Source: Nitrospirota bacterium
GTDB taxonomy: Bacteria; Nitrospirota; Nitrospiria; Nitrospirales; Nitrospiraceae
Assembly: GCA_018971525.1 (NCBI GenBank)
Contig: JAGXAR010000020.1
Location: 1 to 58,971 of the forward strand
Direction: 5' to 3'
Length of the DNA stretch: 58,971 nt
Shown here: positions 17,047 to 25,363 of the stretch, piece by piece
Layout: every line of letters starts with the position of its first letter
How positions within the stretch are numbered: the first letter of the stretch is position 1
Program-made: the position numbers and the translations under genes
The notes under the pieces: generated by a model
Told to the model about the DNA's origin: nothing
Database searches by the model: none
The model's input: only the letters and a program-made list of their open reading frames with translations

Positions 17047-17553
17047 ATGAGCACTACGCCGGCCCTCATTTCAACGGCATCCGATAGGCATTCGCTCAAC
17101 TCATCGAGTATCTTGGCCGCTGTAATCATAGGCCTCACGTTTGTCAGCGGAGCCTATGGAGCCGATACGACGGTTCCTTGGGAATGCTCCAACTATAGTG
17201 GGGAGGCTCAAACCCGCTGCATGAACGCACTCATTGAGGAACAGCGGGATAGGATTGGCAAATTGGAGGGACAGATCCAATCGCAACAGTCACAGATGGG
17301 GACTTTGCAAGACCAAGTGGATCGTCAGTCCAGTGCCTCCGCCGACGCACAACAGCCACCCAATAGTTCTCCGCCCGCCACGCAGGCGCCAGGTCCCTAC
17401 GCGTACGCATATCCGCCGTATGCCTATCCCTATGGCTATACCTATCCGCCAGGTTTCGGATTAGGCCTGTATTTCGGCAGTCCCTATTTCTACGGACCTC
17501 GCTACTGGGGACCACGATATTATGGACACTGGGGACACGGACACCATCGATGA
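17047..17553 (+). CDS. Exported protein with coiled coil and Tyr/Pro/Gly-rich tail
   Basis: A 168-residue protein; GGGAGG lies 5 nt before the ATG. It has an N-terminal hydrophobic segment (ILAAVIIGLTFVSGAYGA) likely acting as signal or anchor, a short Cys pair (WECSNYSGEAQTRC), a coiled coil (IGKLEGQIQSQQSQMGTLQD) and a low-complexity tail rich in Tyr, Pro, Gly and terminal His (GPRYYGHWGHGHH). The His-rich end could bind metal. No known family recognised. It is a single gene between repeat copies. Confidence 0.65.
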   Translation: MSTTPALISTASDRHSLNSSSILAAVIIGLTFVSGAYGADTTVPWECSNYSGEAQTRCMNALIEEQRDRIGKLEGQIQSQQSQMGTLQDQVDRQSSASADAQQPPNSSPPATQAPGPYAYAYPPYAYPYGYTYPPGFGLGLYFGSPYFYGPRYWGPRYYGHWGHGHHR

Positions 17554-17640
17554 TGTGCGGAGAAATAGGGTGAGCACTGCCCAGAGAAGCTGGTGAGTGG
17601 GAAGAAATGTTCTGAGTAAAAGAAGCGTAGCGGAGAGAAG

Positions 17641-17721
17641 CGTTCATCAAAAGAAACGCTAATTTAGGAAAGAGGATGTAGGCCTACGTTTTAGATCCCC
17701 TTCCTGGATGAAATTCGCAAC
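17641..17721 (+). repeat. Dispersed intergenic repeat, copy 2
   Basis: CGTTCATCAAAAGAAACGCT, then TTTTAGATCCCCTTCCTGGA and TGAAATTCGCAACTGG. It is the same two-part layout as the 16029 and 20821 copies with a divergent middle, about 100 bp before the cupredoxin gene. Confidence 0.7.
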
Positions 17722-17825
17722 TGGTAACGCTCTCGAATGGTATAGTCCGGAATGGGGGACAAACAGCCTATAGGACATCCTCTGTTAGATGACCGTGACG
17801 GTGGGCCACTCTCAGTGAAGGAGGG

Positions 17826-18302
17826 ATGATGAAAGCGCGGCGCGTATGGACAAAGTTGCAGCTGATGTGTGTTGCGATGGGAGCTATCGGAGTCTGTACG
17901 GTCGGAATGGCCGATTTCGTGTTGATGCCGGCGATGGCCGAGCTGGCTATTCCGGAGATGACCATCCATGTGACCATGAAGAACAGAGCGTACCACGTGA
18001 CAGGACACACCAGCCCTGGAGCGCTGACGGCCATTGTGCTTCGCAACGAAGATACGGTGACCCATGGGTTTAGTTCCCCCCTATTCAGGCAGACGCTCAT
18101 CATTACAGAGGGGGATGCGGAAGAAATCAGGAGAAGGGGGCACATTTTCTCCTACCACGTTGATCCAGGAAAAACCGCGACGATTTACTTCAAGAAGAGC
18201 AGTCCTTCCCACCATGAGGCGGTACAGGTTGCATTCTGGTGTGATATCCATGCCCAGATGCAGGGCGAATTTCTCGTTGTCGAGACGACGAGCGAAATTT
18301 GA
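17826..18302 (+). CDS. Exported cupredoxin-like copper protein
   Basis: A 158-residue protein with a signal-like N-terminus and a single cupredoxin fold. Type-1 copper ligands are visible in the canonical order: H80 (TVTHGFSS), C139, H142 and M145 (FWCDIHAQMQGE). GGAGGG precedes the ATG directly. Cupredoxins carry electrons or copper in the periplasm. Nitrifiers encode many stand-alone ones, but nothing in the neighbourhood identifies the partner. The gene stands alone between repeat copies. The fold is well supported, the role is not. Confidence 0.85.
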   Translation: MMKARRVWTKLQLMCVAMGAIGVCTVGMADFVLMPAMAELAIPEMTIHVTMKNRAYHVTGHTSPGALTAIVLRNEDTVTHGFSSPLFRQTLIITEGDAEEIRRRGHIFSYHVDPGKTATIYFKKSSPSHHEAVQVAFWCDIHAQMQGEFLVVETTSEI

Positions 18303-18330
18303 AGCAGAACGTTGACATCAAGTCCGTAGT

Positions 18331-18370
18331 TTCGTCGAATAACCCTTACTGGACGAACTTCGCTCCCATG
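18331..18370 (+). repeat. Dispersed intergenic repeat, short copy
   Basis: TTCGTCGAATAACCCTTACT then GGACGAACTTCGCTCCCATG. The spacing between the two halves is collapsed relative to the long copies. Confidence 0.55.
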
Positions 18371-18438
18371 AAGAACGCACGCTATGGCGCCGCCTCAGGC
18401 GACGATCTGTACGCCTCGAGTAGGATATTACAGAGTTT

Positions 18439-18885
18439 ATGCTATTCTTGAATGTGCAACAAATCTTGGCCTATATCACGTTGTTGTTACTGCTGGCCTC
18501 CTGCTCATCCACGCTAAGGGATGTTCGTGAAGAAGAGCCGAGTAAGACAGGCCTTTTTGCCATTGAGCCCTTACCGTTGGCGTACTGCGTCGAGTGGACG
18601 GTCGGCCAACAACCCTCTCCTCTCTCGTATCAGTTAATCCAAGACCCTCTCATACACCAGGCTTCCCTCTTTGCTCGCAAGAAGGATGATGTCTCTCCAG
18701 AGCCATGGGTTCCGTTTGAACTCACGTTCCGGCATCTGTCTCCCTCGTCCACCTTGGTTGAATTGCGGGAAGGATACCCTCGGTCAGACGAAGAGGGTAA
18801 AAGCTGGGCCGCCCCAGCATGGCAAGCGGTGGAGCAGTGTCCGGAAACGATAAAGGGTGACAAGTCGAGAAGAGAAGGACGCTGA
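18439..18885 (+). CDS. Small lipoprotein of unknown function
   Basis: A 148-residue protein with an N-terminal hydrophobic segment and lipobox LLASC (Cys22), predicting a lipid-anchored periplasmic protein. The mature part is soluble with no recognisable motif. Two further cysteines (AYCVEW and EQCPET) may form a disulfide. The C-terminus is basic. It lies downstream of the cupredoxin gene on the same strand but 136 bp away. Function unknown. Confidence 0.6.
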   Translation: MLFLNVQQILAYITLLLLLASCSSTLRDVREEEPSKTGLFAIEPLPLAYCVEWTVGQQPSPLSYQLIQDPLIHQASLFARKKDDVSPEPWVPFELTFRHLSPSSTLVELREGYPRSDEEGKSWAAPAWQAVEQCPETIKGDKSRREGR

Positions 18886-19285
18886 TAGTCCCTAGCTCAC
18901 GCTATTAATGGCGCACCGACATGTTCGGCGTTCCACATGCACACCAGGCCTTCGACAACTCCTGCGGTTTCCGAAACCCCAACCTCTTGTCGCGCCTTCA
19001 GGACTTGCCGGTTGCCTATATCGAGTTCGTCGGTAGACTTTGCGCTCGTTAACCGCCTTCTTAATTCAACCAAATCGCGGTCGCTGAAGAGTCAATGCGA
19101 CTAGTGGAAAAGCTCATTTCCTGCTTCCATTTGGCAAGGTATTGATGTGCTTCCATGTATGCGCTGTTTTCCGCGTATAGGCTGATTCCGCTGAAAGTTC
19201 GCGAACAGCCGATCCCTCTGGACACGGGGTTTTGGTACAATCGCCGTCTACACTCATGATCATTCCAGCCGCCAGGAGTCGCGCG
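18886..19285. other. Gene-free stretch with possible minus-strand gene remnant
   Basis: No intact gene. On the minus strand about 18897-19100 reads DRDLVELRRRLTSAKSTDEL and ends VEGLVCMWNAEHVGAPLIA before TGA. The amino-acid makeup is protein-like and a second frame upstream (AYMEAHQYLAKWKQEM) could be its continuation, so this may be a frameshifted gene. I do not recognise the family. Confidence 0.3.
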
Positions 19286-20146
19286 ATGTCAGGTCCTTCG
19301 ATCCCTCCTCAGAAGAAGATGACCGGGATGTTCGGTCATCCGGTCGCTGAAAATCCCATTGATCGCATGTTCGATGCCGTGTATGCACACTACGGGCTCA
19401 ACTGGCAGTTCTGGAAGTGCGATATCGGGTCGGTCGAGGACCTGCCTATGGCAATCGGCGGTGCGAAAGCACTTGGATTCTCGGGTTTCTGCATCACCGT
19501 ACCCTACAAGATCGCATCCATCCCGTGCCTTGATCTGGTGGATGATGACGTCCGTGTAATCGGAGCGGCGAATTACGTGACCTTCGAAGATGGACGCATC
19601 ATCGGCCACAACAATGACGGCAAGGGTGTCGTGAAGGCGATCCAAAAAGTGACTCCGATCGCTGGAAAACGTGTGGCGATGCTCGGTGCTGGTGGCGCCG
19701 GACGCGCCATGGCTGTTGAAATCGCTCGCGCCGGGGCCGGGCGCCTGACCGTGATCACACGTCGCGAATCCCAGGGGCGTGAAGTGGCGGACCTGGTGCA
19801 CCGGGCGACGGGAGTTCCCACCGAATGGTTGGGCTGGAAAGGAACCGTCACCCTGCCGCAGGGCACTCAGATTCTGTTGAATGCGACGCATCTTGGGGCC
19901 GCGCCAGAGCTTGAGTCGGTTCCCGTCGAGTGGAACAGCATTGCCAATGATACGACGGTGGTCGATGTGATAACGAATCCCCGGATGACACCATTTCTCG
20001 ATGCAGCGCGAGGGAAAGGATGTGCCGTCGTCGATGGCGTGGAAATGTTGGTGCAACTGGCCATGCAGATATTCGAAGCCTGGACCAGCATAGCGCCGGA
20101 TGAAGAGGTTTTTCAGAGGGCTGTTACGGCGGCGTTGGCCGAGTGA
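19286..20146 (+). CDS. Divergent shikimate dehydrogenase (AroE family)
   Basis: A 286-residue protein; the start ATG is preceded by AGGAG at 7 nt. AroE reduces 3-dehydroshikimate with NADPH. The catalytic Lys is in ITVPYKIASI, the catalytic Asp in IIGHNNDGKG, the Rossmann loop in AMLGAGGAGRAM and the C-terminal family motif in GVEMLVQLAMQIFEAW. It departs from housekeeping AroE at the substrate pocket: the usual GxPxxHSxSP motif, whose Ser residues bind shikimate, reads GHPVAENPIDR, and NTDG reads NNDG. It may act on quinate or another substrate. It stands alone, with no aro genes nearby. Confidence 0.8.
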   Translation: MSGPSIPPQKKMTGMFGHPVAENPIDRMFDAVYAHYGLNWQFWKCDIGSVEDLPMAIGGAKALGFSGFCITVPYKIASIPCLDLVDDDVRVIGAANYVTFEDGRIIGHNNDGKGVVKAIQKVTPIAGKRVAMLGAGGAGRAMAVEIARAGAGRLTVITRRESQGREVADLVHRATGVPTEWLGWKGTVTLPQGTQILLNATHLGAAPELESVPVEWNSIANDTTVVDVITNPRMTPFLDAARGKGCAVVDGVEMLVQLAMQIFEAWTSIAPDEEVFQRAVTAALAE

Positions 20147-20278
20147 TTTATGAAGCAGGGCAACAGAGCATACCCGGCGCACCAGATCGATCCGCGATCA
20201 ATGCGGCGCGCGAAGAGCCGTTTACATGGTGAAGCCGCACATTCGTTGGTGCGGGAAACATGATCGCCTGAAGATACC

Positions 20279-20413
20279 ATGGCTCTGGCTGATGAAATGG
20301 CTGTGCACCCAGCGATCATGGCAGACCGTCTGCGGCGCGAGACCAAGAATTTCCGCCTGCTGTCCAATTTAATCGGCAACACCAGGCAAGTCAGCCAACA
20401 TTTCGCCAAATGA
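20279..20413 (+). pseudogene. Remnant of HigA/ImmA-IrrE-type protein C-terminus
   Basis: Forty-four codons reading MALADEMAVHPAIMADRLRR then ETKNFRLLSNLIGN and a TGA. This matches the end of ImmA/IrrE-linked XRE (HigA-type) proteins, whose consensus is ADxxGVHPxIVxGRxRxETxxYxxLxxLVG. No HTH or metal-binding HExxH part remains upstream, so this is a fragment of a lost toxin-antitoxin or regulator gene. Confidence 0.5.
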
Positions 20414-20420
20414 GGATAAT

Positions 20421-20452
20421 AAAGGTCCCTTACTGGACGAGCTTCGTCACTC
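20421..20452 (+). repeat. Dispersed intergenic repeat, short copy
   Basis: AAAGGTCCCTTACTGGACGA followed by GCTTCGTCACTC: the core half, immediately after the HigA-like remnant. From here to 20820 I see no supportable gene. Confidence 0.65.
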
Positions 20453-20820
20453 AAACGAGTAGCTGTTTCGGGGCAGCAAGACAAGATAGGCACTTCTAAC
20501 AAGAGCGACAATGGCGAATGTCCATCCAATTACGAGGAGAAAGAAAACAATATTAAATACATATGGGCCAACTCCCCAGACCCTTCGTTAAATCCTCTGC
20601 AATTAAAAAAATGGAAGGGCGAGGACCACGGCAATTTGATGCAATACTTCTATATTGTGCGGGCTGCCAAAGAAAAGCACAAAAGGAAGGGTCAAGCCGC
20701 AGGAAGCTATGGCGACTTTCATTGCCCATATTGCCTCGCGGAGCAGCATTGATTCACGCATTCTGTGTACCGTAACCGCTACCGGGGTTAATTTATATTA
20801 AAAGGTACCGGCTGGGGACT

Positions 20821-20900
20821 GGTTCGTCAAAATAAACGGCAGTTTAGGTATGGGAGGAAACGTCGAGAAAGGGTCCCCTTATTGGACGAAATTCGCAATT
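20821..20900 (+). repeat. Dispersed intergenic repeat, copy 3 (long form)
   Basis: GGTTCGTCAAAATAAACGGC, then CGTCGAGAAAGGGTCCCCTT and ATTGGACGAAATTCGCAATT. It matches the 16029 copy over nearly its whole length, with the same spacing between halves. Confidence 0.75.
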
Positions 20901-20964
20901 CAAGAATGAGCGGCTTCGAGGCACCGATACATTGCGGAGGGATGGCGCTACACCTTGGATCGAC

Positions 20965-22173
20965 CTAGAGAGGAGCGAGCACGAGGCGGAGAATGCCGGA
21001 GACGTCTTCAGTTTGGGCTGACGGTACCAATCGATTGAACTGCCGGTTATAGCCCGCGTCAAATGAAAGCAGAGTCGTCCACTCGTGGGATGTTTGAAGA
21101 TCCCAGGCCACTGTGCCTTTTCCTCCAACAGTCTCCAGGTCCATGAGTCGATCGCTCGATCGCGTTTCGGAGAAGGCACCGGTCGCGCCAATCAGGAGCC
21201 GTTGACTCTGTCGGAAATTCATGGCGAGCGAGGCCGACGGCGAATCAATCCGAACTCCCGACCATTCTTGCTGCTCCGCACGATAGCCCAGTGTGGGAGC
21301 AATGGTCAGCGTATTGGATGGATGAAAGGCGGCCGTCAGGTTCTGTGATTTGACGCGGCTGTCGAGCCCATTGCGCATGAGATCGCTTTCCAAACTGAAA
21401 CTGGATGCGAATCGGGCATTCCAGCGGGTGCGGCCGTAAGCGATCGCGGTTTCCAGCGTGTGATCGTTCGTTTTCTGCGGCGCGACGCCGATCGGGTCCA
21501 GCGTACTCGCGACGGCACGTTGCAAAACGGTCAGGGAGACATTGGGCCACGCGGGTTGGCCCCAGGACAGACTCACACGGCCATACTGCTGTTCAATGCG
21601 CGGGCGCGTCGGGTCGACGGCCACGTTGTTCCATTGTTGGCCGATGGCACTGGTCACTGTCGTGACGCCCTCCTTCCATTCCCCCCACACTTCTTTGACG
21701 GTCAGGTCAGGCTGATTATAGAAAGCCTGACCCGCATGACGGTAGGTCACGCCATACCGGATCGGCCCCGAGGAACCCCTGAGCCCCAGACGCATCATGC
21801 GCGTGGACGGATCGTCCGTCTGACCGGGCATGGCGTTTTGAATCCCCCCGGTGCCTCCCTGATTAGCGGCTACTTCGGCTTCTGTCGAGAAGGCGCCTTT
21901 GAGCCATGTCGTCGAGGCCAGCAACCCCTGAGTTCGTGGCCGATCGGGTTCCAGGGCCAGCGCACGGACGCTCGCGGGAGCGATGGGAGCCGCATAAAAG
22001 GTCGGCAGCAGATCCGCTTGATAGCCCATGGTGGCGGCCGGCGTAGGGCTCCTCTGCCAGTCCTGACCTGAGAAAACGGAAGCCCAGCGCGGGGAAAGCG
22101 GATCAGACTGATCGGCGCCGGCCGAGCCGGATGCGACCAGCGACAGTATTAGCAGCACCAGTAAGAGAGGCAT
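20965..22173 (-). CDS. Predicted outer-membrane beta-barrel protein
   Basis: A 402-residue protein with a signal peptide (LLLVLLILSLVASGSAGA). The rest is a run of alternating-hydrophobicity strands ending in polar-aromatic pairs (IRYGVTYRHAG, RWNARFASSFSLE, LTIAPTLGYRAE, ASLAMNFRQS, LLSFDAGYNRQF), typical of outer-membrane barrels. No TonB plug, OmpA domain or known motif is seen. It ends ILRLVLAPL rather than in a terminal Phe. It is monocistronic, convergent with the plus-strand genes to the left. The function could be porin-like but is unknown. Confidence 0.6.
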   Translation of the reverse strand: MPLLLVLLILSLVASGSAGADQSDPLSPRWASVFSGQDWQRSPTPAATMGYQADLLPTFYAAPIAPASVRALALEPDRPRTQGLLASTTWLKGAFSTEAEVAANQGGTGGIQNAMPGQTDDPSTRMMRLGLRGSSGPIRYGVTYRHAGQAFYNQPDLTVKEVWGEWKEGVTTVTSAIGQQWNNVAVDPTRPRIEQQYGRVSLSWGQPAWPNVSLTVLQRAVASTLDPIGVAPQKTNDHTLETAIAYGRTRWNARFASSFSLESDLMRNGLDSRVKSQNLTAAFHPSNTLTIAPTLGYRAEQQEWSGVRIDSPSASLAMNFRQSQRLLIGATGAFSETRSSDRLMDLETVGGKGTVAWDLQTSHEWTTLLSFDAGYNRQFNRLVPSAQTEDVSGILRLVLAPL

Positions 22174-22410
22174 GAGTATGGATATGGACCTCGCACAGTG
22201 AATCGACGCGGGCTTGTCCTGTCGTGATAGTAAGGATGAGAGAAAGCCGTGTCAATCCTCGGAGATAAACGCAGGGAAAGAGTGTGTAATGTTTCTTTCA
22301 TGCGGCCGCGGACAAGATGTCCAGTACCATCGCGGCCTAACTCAACAACGGGGGAGATGTGTGCACCAGCCTACGGAATGAACTTTCCAAGATGACGCCA
22401 CAAGAATGGC

Positions 22411-22440
22411 CGCCTTACTTGACGGACGTCGCACTCCCAT
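22411..22440 (+). repeat. Dispersed intergenic repeat, short divergent copy
   Basis: CGCCTTACTTGACGGACGTC followed by GCACTCCCAT: the core half with several substitutions. The 22174-22841 interval around it holds no gene that I can support. Confidence 0.45.
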
Positions 22441-22610
22441 GAAGCATGCCCCTGTCAAGCACTCATGAAACTGCAGGGCCCGTCGGTAAAGAGAAGCAGA
22501 CTGTATCCATCTTCCCATGCGTGTTCCGGGACACAATAAACTGGGCCAGAGGCGGCGACCTTGCTCCTATTCAATCAATCTTTACAGGTGAGGGTATCAG
22601 GACGTCCGTC

Positions 22611-22682
22611 AAAAGAAATGGCGTGTGGATGGAACTAGGGACTGACTTTTAGATCCCCGAACTGTATCCCTTGCGAACCCTG
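22611..22682 (+). repeat. Dispersed intergenic repeat, variant copy
   Basis: CCGTCAAAAGAAATGGCGTG at the left, TTTTAGATCCCC in the middle as in the 17641 copy. From 22655 the sequence CCCCGAACTGTATCCCTTGC continuing GAACCCTG matches 5350-5377 at 25 of 28 bases. It links the island-edge repeat to this family. Confidence 0.6.
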
Positions 22683-22841
22683 CAGTTTGAGCTTCCAATA
22701 AGCGTCCGACACTCGGGTCAGCAATCGCTCTCGCAACCCTACTCAGGCCTATTCTGGCCAAGGTGCGCTGACTCCGAACTTTGGCTGGAGCAGGGCTAAT
22801 TGGGCTGGAGTGTGGTGGAGTTGAACGCAATTTAAACACAA

Positions 22842-24074
22842 TTACTTCTTGGCTCTCGCTTCGTTGAGCAGCTTCTCTGCTTCTGCGCTTTGGACCGAAG
22901 TCATTTTGGAAGCGACCGCGCTGCGGAGTTCCAGAGCATCCTTATGGCCCTGTGCCCCAGCACGGCTAAACCAGAAGTATGCTTGAACATAGTTCTGAGA
23001 CAAGCCGTAGCCATTCGCATAGAGGAGCCCTAAATTGACCTGGGCTGTCGCCTCCCCTTGATCAGCCGCCAGGCGGAACCAGCGCTCCGCCTCCCGGTAA
23101 TCCCGCGAGACCCCTCGCCCTCTCGCATACATCAGTCCCAGGTTGAGTTGAGCTGTTGCATTCCCTTGATCAGCCGCGAGACGGAACCAGTGCTCCGCCT
23201 CCCGGTAACCCTTCTGGACTCCATGCCCTTTGGCATACATGACGCCCAGGTGGGCTTGCGCTGTGGCATTTCCTTTTTGAGCTGCTTGGCGGAACCAGCG
23301 GGCGGCCTCCGCGTAATCCTGCGGGACGCCCAGGCCCTTCGCATAGAGGAGCGCGAGGTTAACCTGTGCGGAATCATTGCCTTGGTGAGCGGCCAGCTCA
23401 TACCATTGCCTCGCCTTAAAGTAGTTCTGCGGGACTCCATGACCCTGCGCGTACATGAGGCCCAGGTTGAACTGAGCACGATCATTCCCTTGATCGGCTG
23501 CCTGGTGAAACCGGCGCGCGGCTTCGGCGTAATCCTGCGAGACACCCAGGCCCTTGGTGTACAAGTGCCCAAGGTTGATCTGGGCGATGACATTCCCATG
23601 ATCGGCTGCCTGGCGGAACCAGCGGGCGGCTTCCGCGTAATCCTGGGGAACGCCCTGACCTTGGGTGTACTGAAGAGCCAGGTTCAGCTGTGCAGTAACA
23701 TATCCCTGTTCAGCTGCCTGGCGGAACCAGCGGGCGGCTTCCGCGTAATCCTGCCTGACACCAAGGCCCTCATCATAGAGGACTCCTAAGTTGAACTGAG
23801 CCGCGATATTTCCTTTGGAGGCCGCCCGGAGAAACCACCGTGTTGCCTCTGCATAGTCCTGCGAGAGACCCTCGCCGTGCGCGTACATATAGCCGAGCAT
23901 GAACTGAGCGAGTGAATCCCCTTGATTCGCCAGTGATCGAAACTCTTTGATTGCAGTCTGATACTCATGACGCTCATACGCTGCTAATCCACCTGTCAGA
24001 TCTGCCCAGCATGGCGTGGCCAGACAGACCGAACAGAGAACCAAAAGCGGTACCTTGAATAGTGACTGCCTCAT
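22842..24074 (-). CDS. Exported Sel1-repeat protein, 9 repeats
   Basis: A 410-residue protein with a signal peptide (LLVLCSVCLATPCWA) and nine consecutive 36-residue Sel1-like repeats (pattern GNxxAQxNLGxxYxxGxGVxQDYxEAxRWFRxAAxQ), plus a short helical C-terminus (VQSAEAEKLLNEARAKK). It is the same solenoid class as the 7389-9722 protein, but repeats here read RWFRQAADQ rather than WYEKAAAQ, so the two arrays expanded separately. It is likely a periplasmic protein-interaction scaffold. It has no close neighbours. Confidence 0.85.
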   Translation of the reverse strand: MRQSLFKVPLLVLCSVCLATPCWADLTGGLAAYERHEYQTAIKEFRSLANQGDSLAQFMLGYMYAHGEGLSQDYAEATRWFLRAASKGNIAAQFNLGVLYDEGLGVRQDYAEAARWFRQAAEQGYVTAQLNLALQYTQGQGVPQDYAEAARWFRQAADHGNVIAQINLGHLYTKGLGVSQDYAEAARRFHQAADQGNDRAQFNLGLMYAQGHGVPQNYFKARQWYELAAHQGNDSAQVNLALLYAKGLGVPQDYAEAARWFRQAAQKGNATAQAHLGVMYAKGHGVQKGYREAEHWFRLAADQGNATAQLNLGLMYARGRGVSRDYREAERWFRLAADQGEATAQVNLGLLYANGYGLSQNYVQAYFWFSRAGAQGHKDALELRSAVASKMTSVQSAEAEKLLNEARAKK

Positions 24075-24269
24075 CTCCAGATATCATAACAAAGCGCCCT
24101 CGCCTGGGGCCTGCAGACATCAGGGTGCCCAAAACCCTGAGTAAATATCAGATCGAATCATGATGGATAATCAAATGGGTGTGAGCTCCGTCTACGAGGT
24201 CGCAAAAATAACTTCTATTGGCCCTCTGAGCTGGATGTGAGGTTCTCATCAATCGCGCCGGTCGATTCG

Positions 24270-25064
24270 TCAAGATAGTCCTGCTAACTTCGCTGCATTG
24301 AGCAGGATTAGTGCGAGGGCGATGCTGACGGTGATGGATGCTGTCACTCGGTTCATGACCGTCGGTGGTGCAAATTGCCCAAACCTTGCCCCGAGTAACA
24401 TGCCGGCGATACTACCCAAAAGCACCAACCCCGTGATTTGCTTATCGAGCACACCAAACTCCAAGTGTCCTACGAGTCCCGCGATGGCAATGGGGGCAAT
24501 GATGGAAAGCGAGGTTCCAATGGCCAATCGGGTAGGAAACCCCAAGGTCAACACTAAGGCTGCGACAATCATGAACCCACCGCCGACACCGAAAAATCCG
24601 TTCAGGACGCCCACCACAAGGCCGATCCCTGCAGCCTTAAGCCAGCAATTTCCTGGAAAGTGCTCTGCGCAGGCGCTCTTTGACTCCGTATGCGCAAGGA
24701 TCTTGGCTTGGCGTATGATCAGCCATCGCGATAACAACAACAGGAACCCGAAGGCAACTAGCAGAATTTCTTGTGGAATCAAGTGATGCCCGTAGGCTCC
24801 TCCCCAGGCACCGAGCATTCCCGTCCACGTGAAAGCCAGCGTGGCTTTCACCTTCACTTGACCGACCCGACCGTACTCCCAAGTACCAAACAGGGAAGAT
24901 GCAGCAACTACCACGAGCGACATCGCAGCAGCCTCTTGTACGGTCACACCTACGACATATACCAACAAAGGGACCGCAAGAAGAGCTCCCCCGGTTCCCG
25001 TCATGCCGAGTTGGAAACCGATTGGCACACCTGACGTTATTGCAAGTATAGATTGCCAGCCCAT
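24270..25064 (-). CDS. TauE/SafE-family membrane transporter
   Basis: A 264-residue polytopic protein of the sulfite exporter TauE/SafE (DUF81) family. Eight or so hydrophobic segments are arranged as two similar halves, each opening with a Gly-rich motif: GFQLGMTGTGGALLAVPLLV and GVLNGFFGVGGGFMIVAALV. ATG (MGWQSI) was preferred to the TTG two codons earlier. Members export sulfite, sulfoacetate or related anions. No linked sulfur gene indicates the substrate here. Monocistronic. Confidence 0.85.
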   Translation of the reverse strand: MGWQSILAITSGVPIGFQLGMTGTGGALLAVPLLVYVVGVTVQEAAAMSLVVVAASSLFGTWEYGRVGQVKVKATLAFTWTGMLGAWGGAYGHHLIPQEILLVAFGFLLLLSRWLIIRQAKILAHTESKSACAEHFPGNCWLKAAGIGLVVGVLNGFFGVGGGFMIVAALVLTLGFPTRLAIGTSLSIIAPIAIAGLVGHLEFGVLDKQITGLVLLGSIAGMLLGARFGQFAPPTVMNRVTASITVSIALALILLNAAKLAGLS

Positions 25065-25310
25065 TACCAATCTGTTTGCGAAGTGCGCCTTGGTGCCAGG
25101 TAAACTTGATGCTCAACAATTGTGATTGCCCAGGCTGATTGCATTGACGAGAGTGGGCGCTAAATGAAAGAGAGCATAATCATGTATTTTTGAAACCCGA
25201 TGAGCGGACTTCTAACCCGTCATTAATATTGCTTATCACTTCCAGGAAAATATTGTAACGTTTTTGGACCAGGCTACCCAGGATCAATACTTCGCAACAG
25301 CGTAAGGAAC

Positions 25311-25340
25311 GGCCCCATACCGGACGAGCTTCGTAACTCC
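25311..25340 (+). repeat. Dispersed intergenic repeat, short copy
   Basis: GGCCCCATACCGGACGAGCT followed by TCGTAACTCC. This is the right-most copy found. The 25065-25363 interval otherwise shows no gene. Confidence 0.6.
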
Positions 25341-25363
25341 TAATCGATGTCATCTCGCATCTT

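Noticed and set aside
20563-20775. 70-codon plus-strand reading as a gene
   Set aside because: No ribosome site, atypical composition, flanked by repeat copies, no recognisable motif.
16029-25340. Chromosomal integron array (repeats between small genes as attC sites)
   Set aside because: Repeats lack the inverse-core and core sites (RYYYAAC/GTTRRRY) and paired inner sites, genes lie on both strands, and no integron integrase is present.
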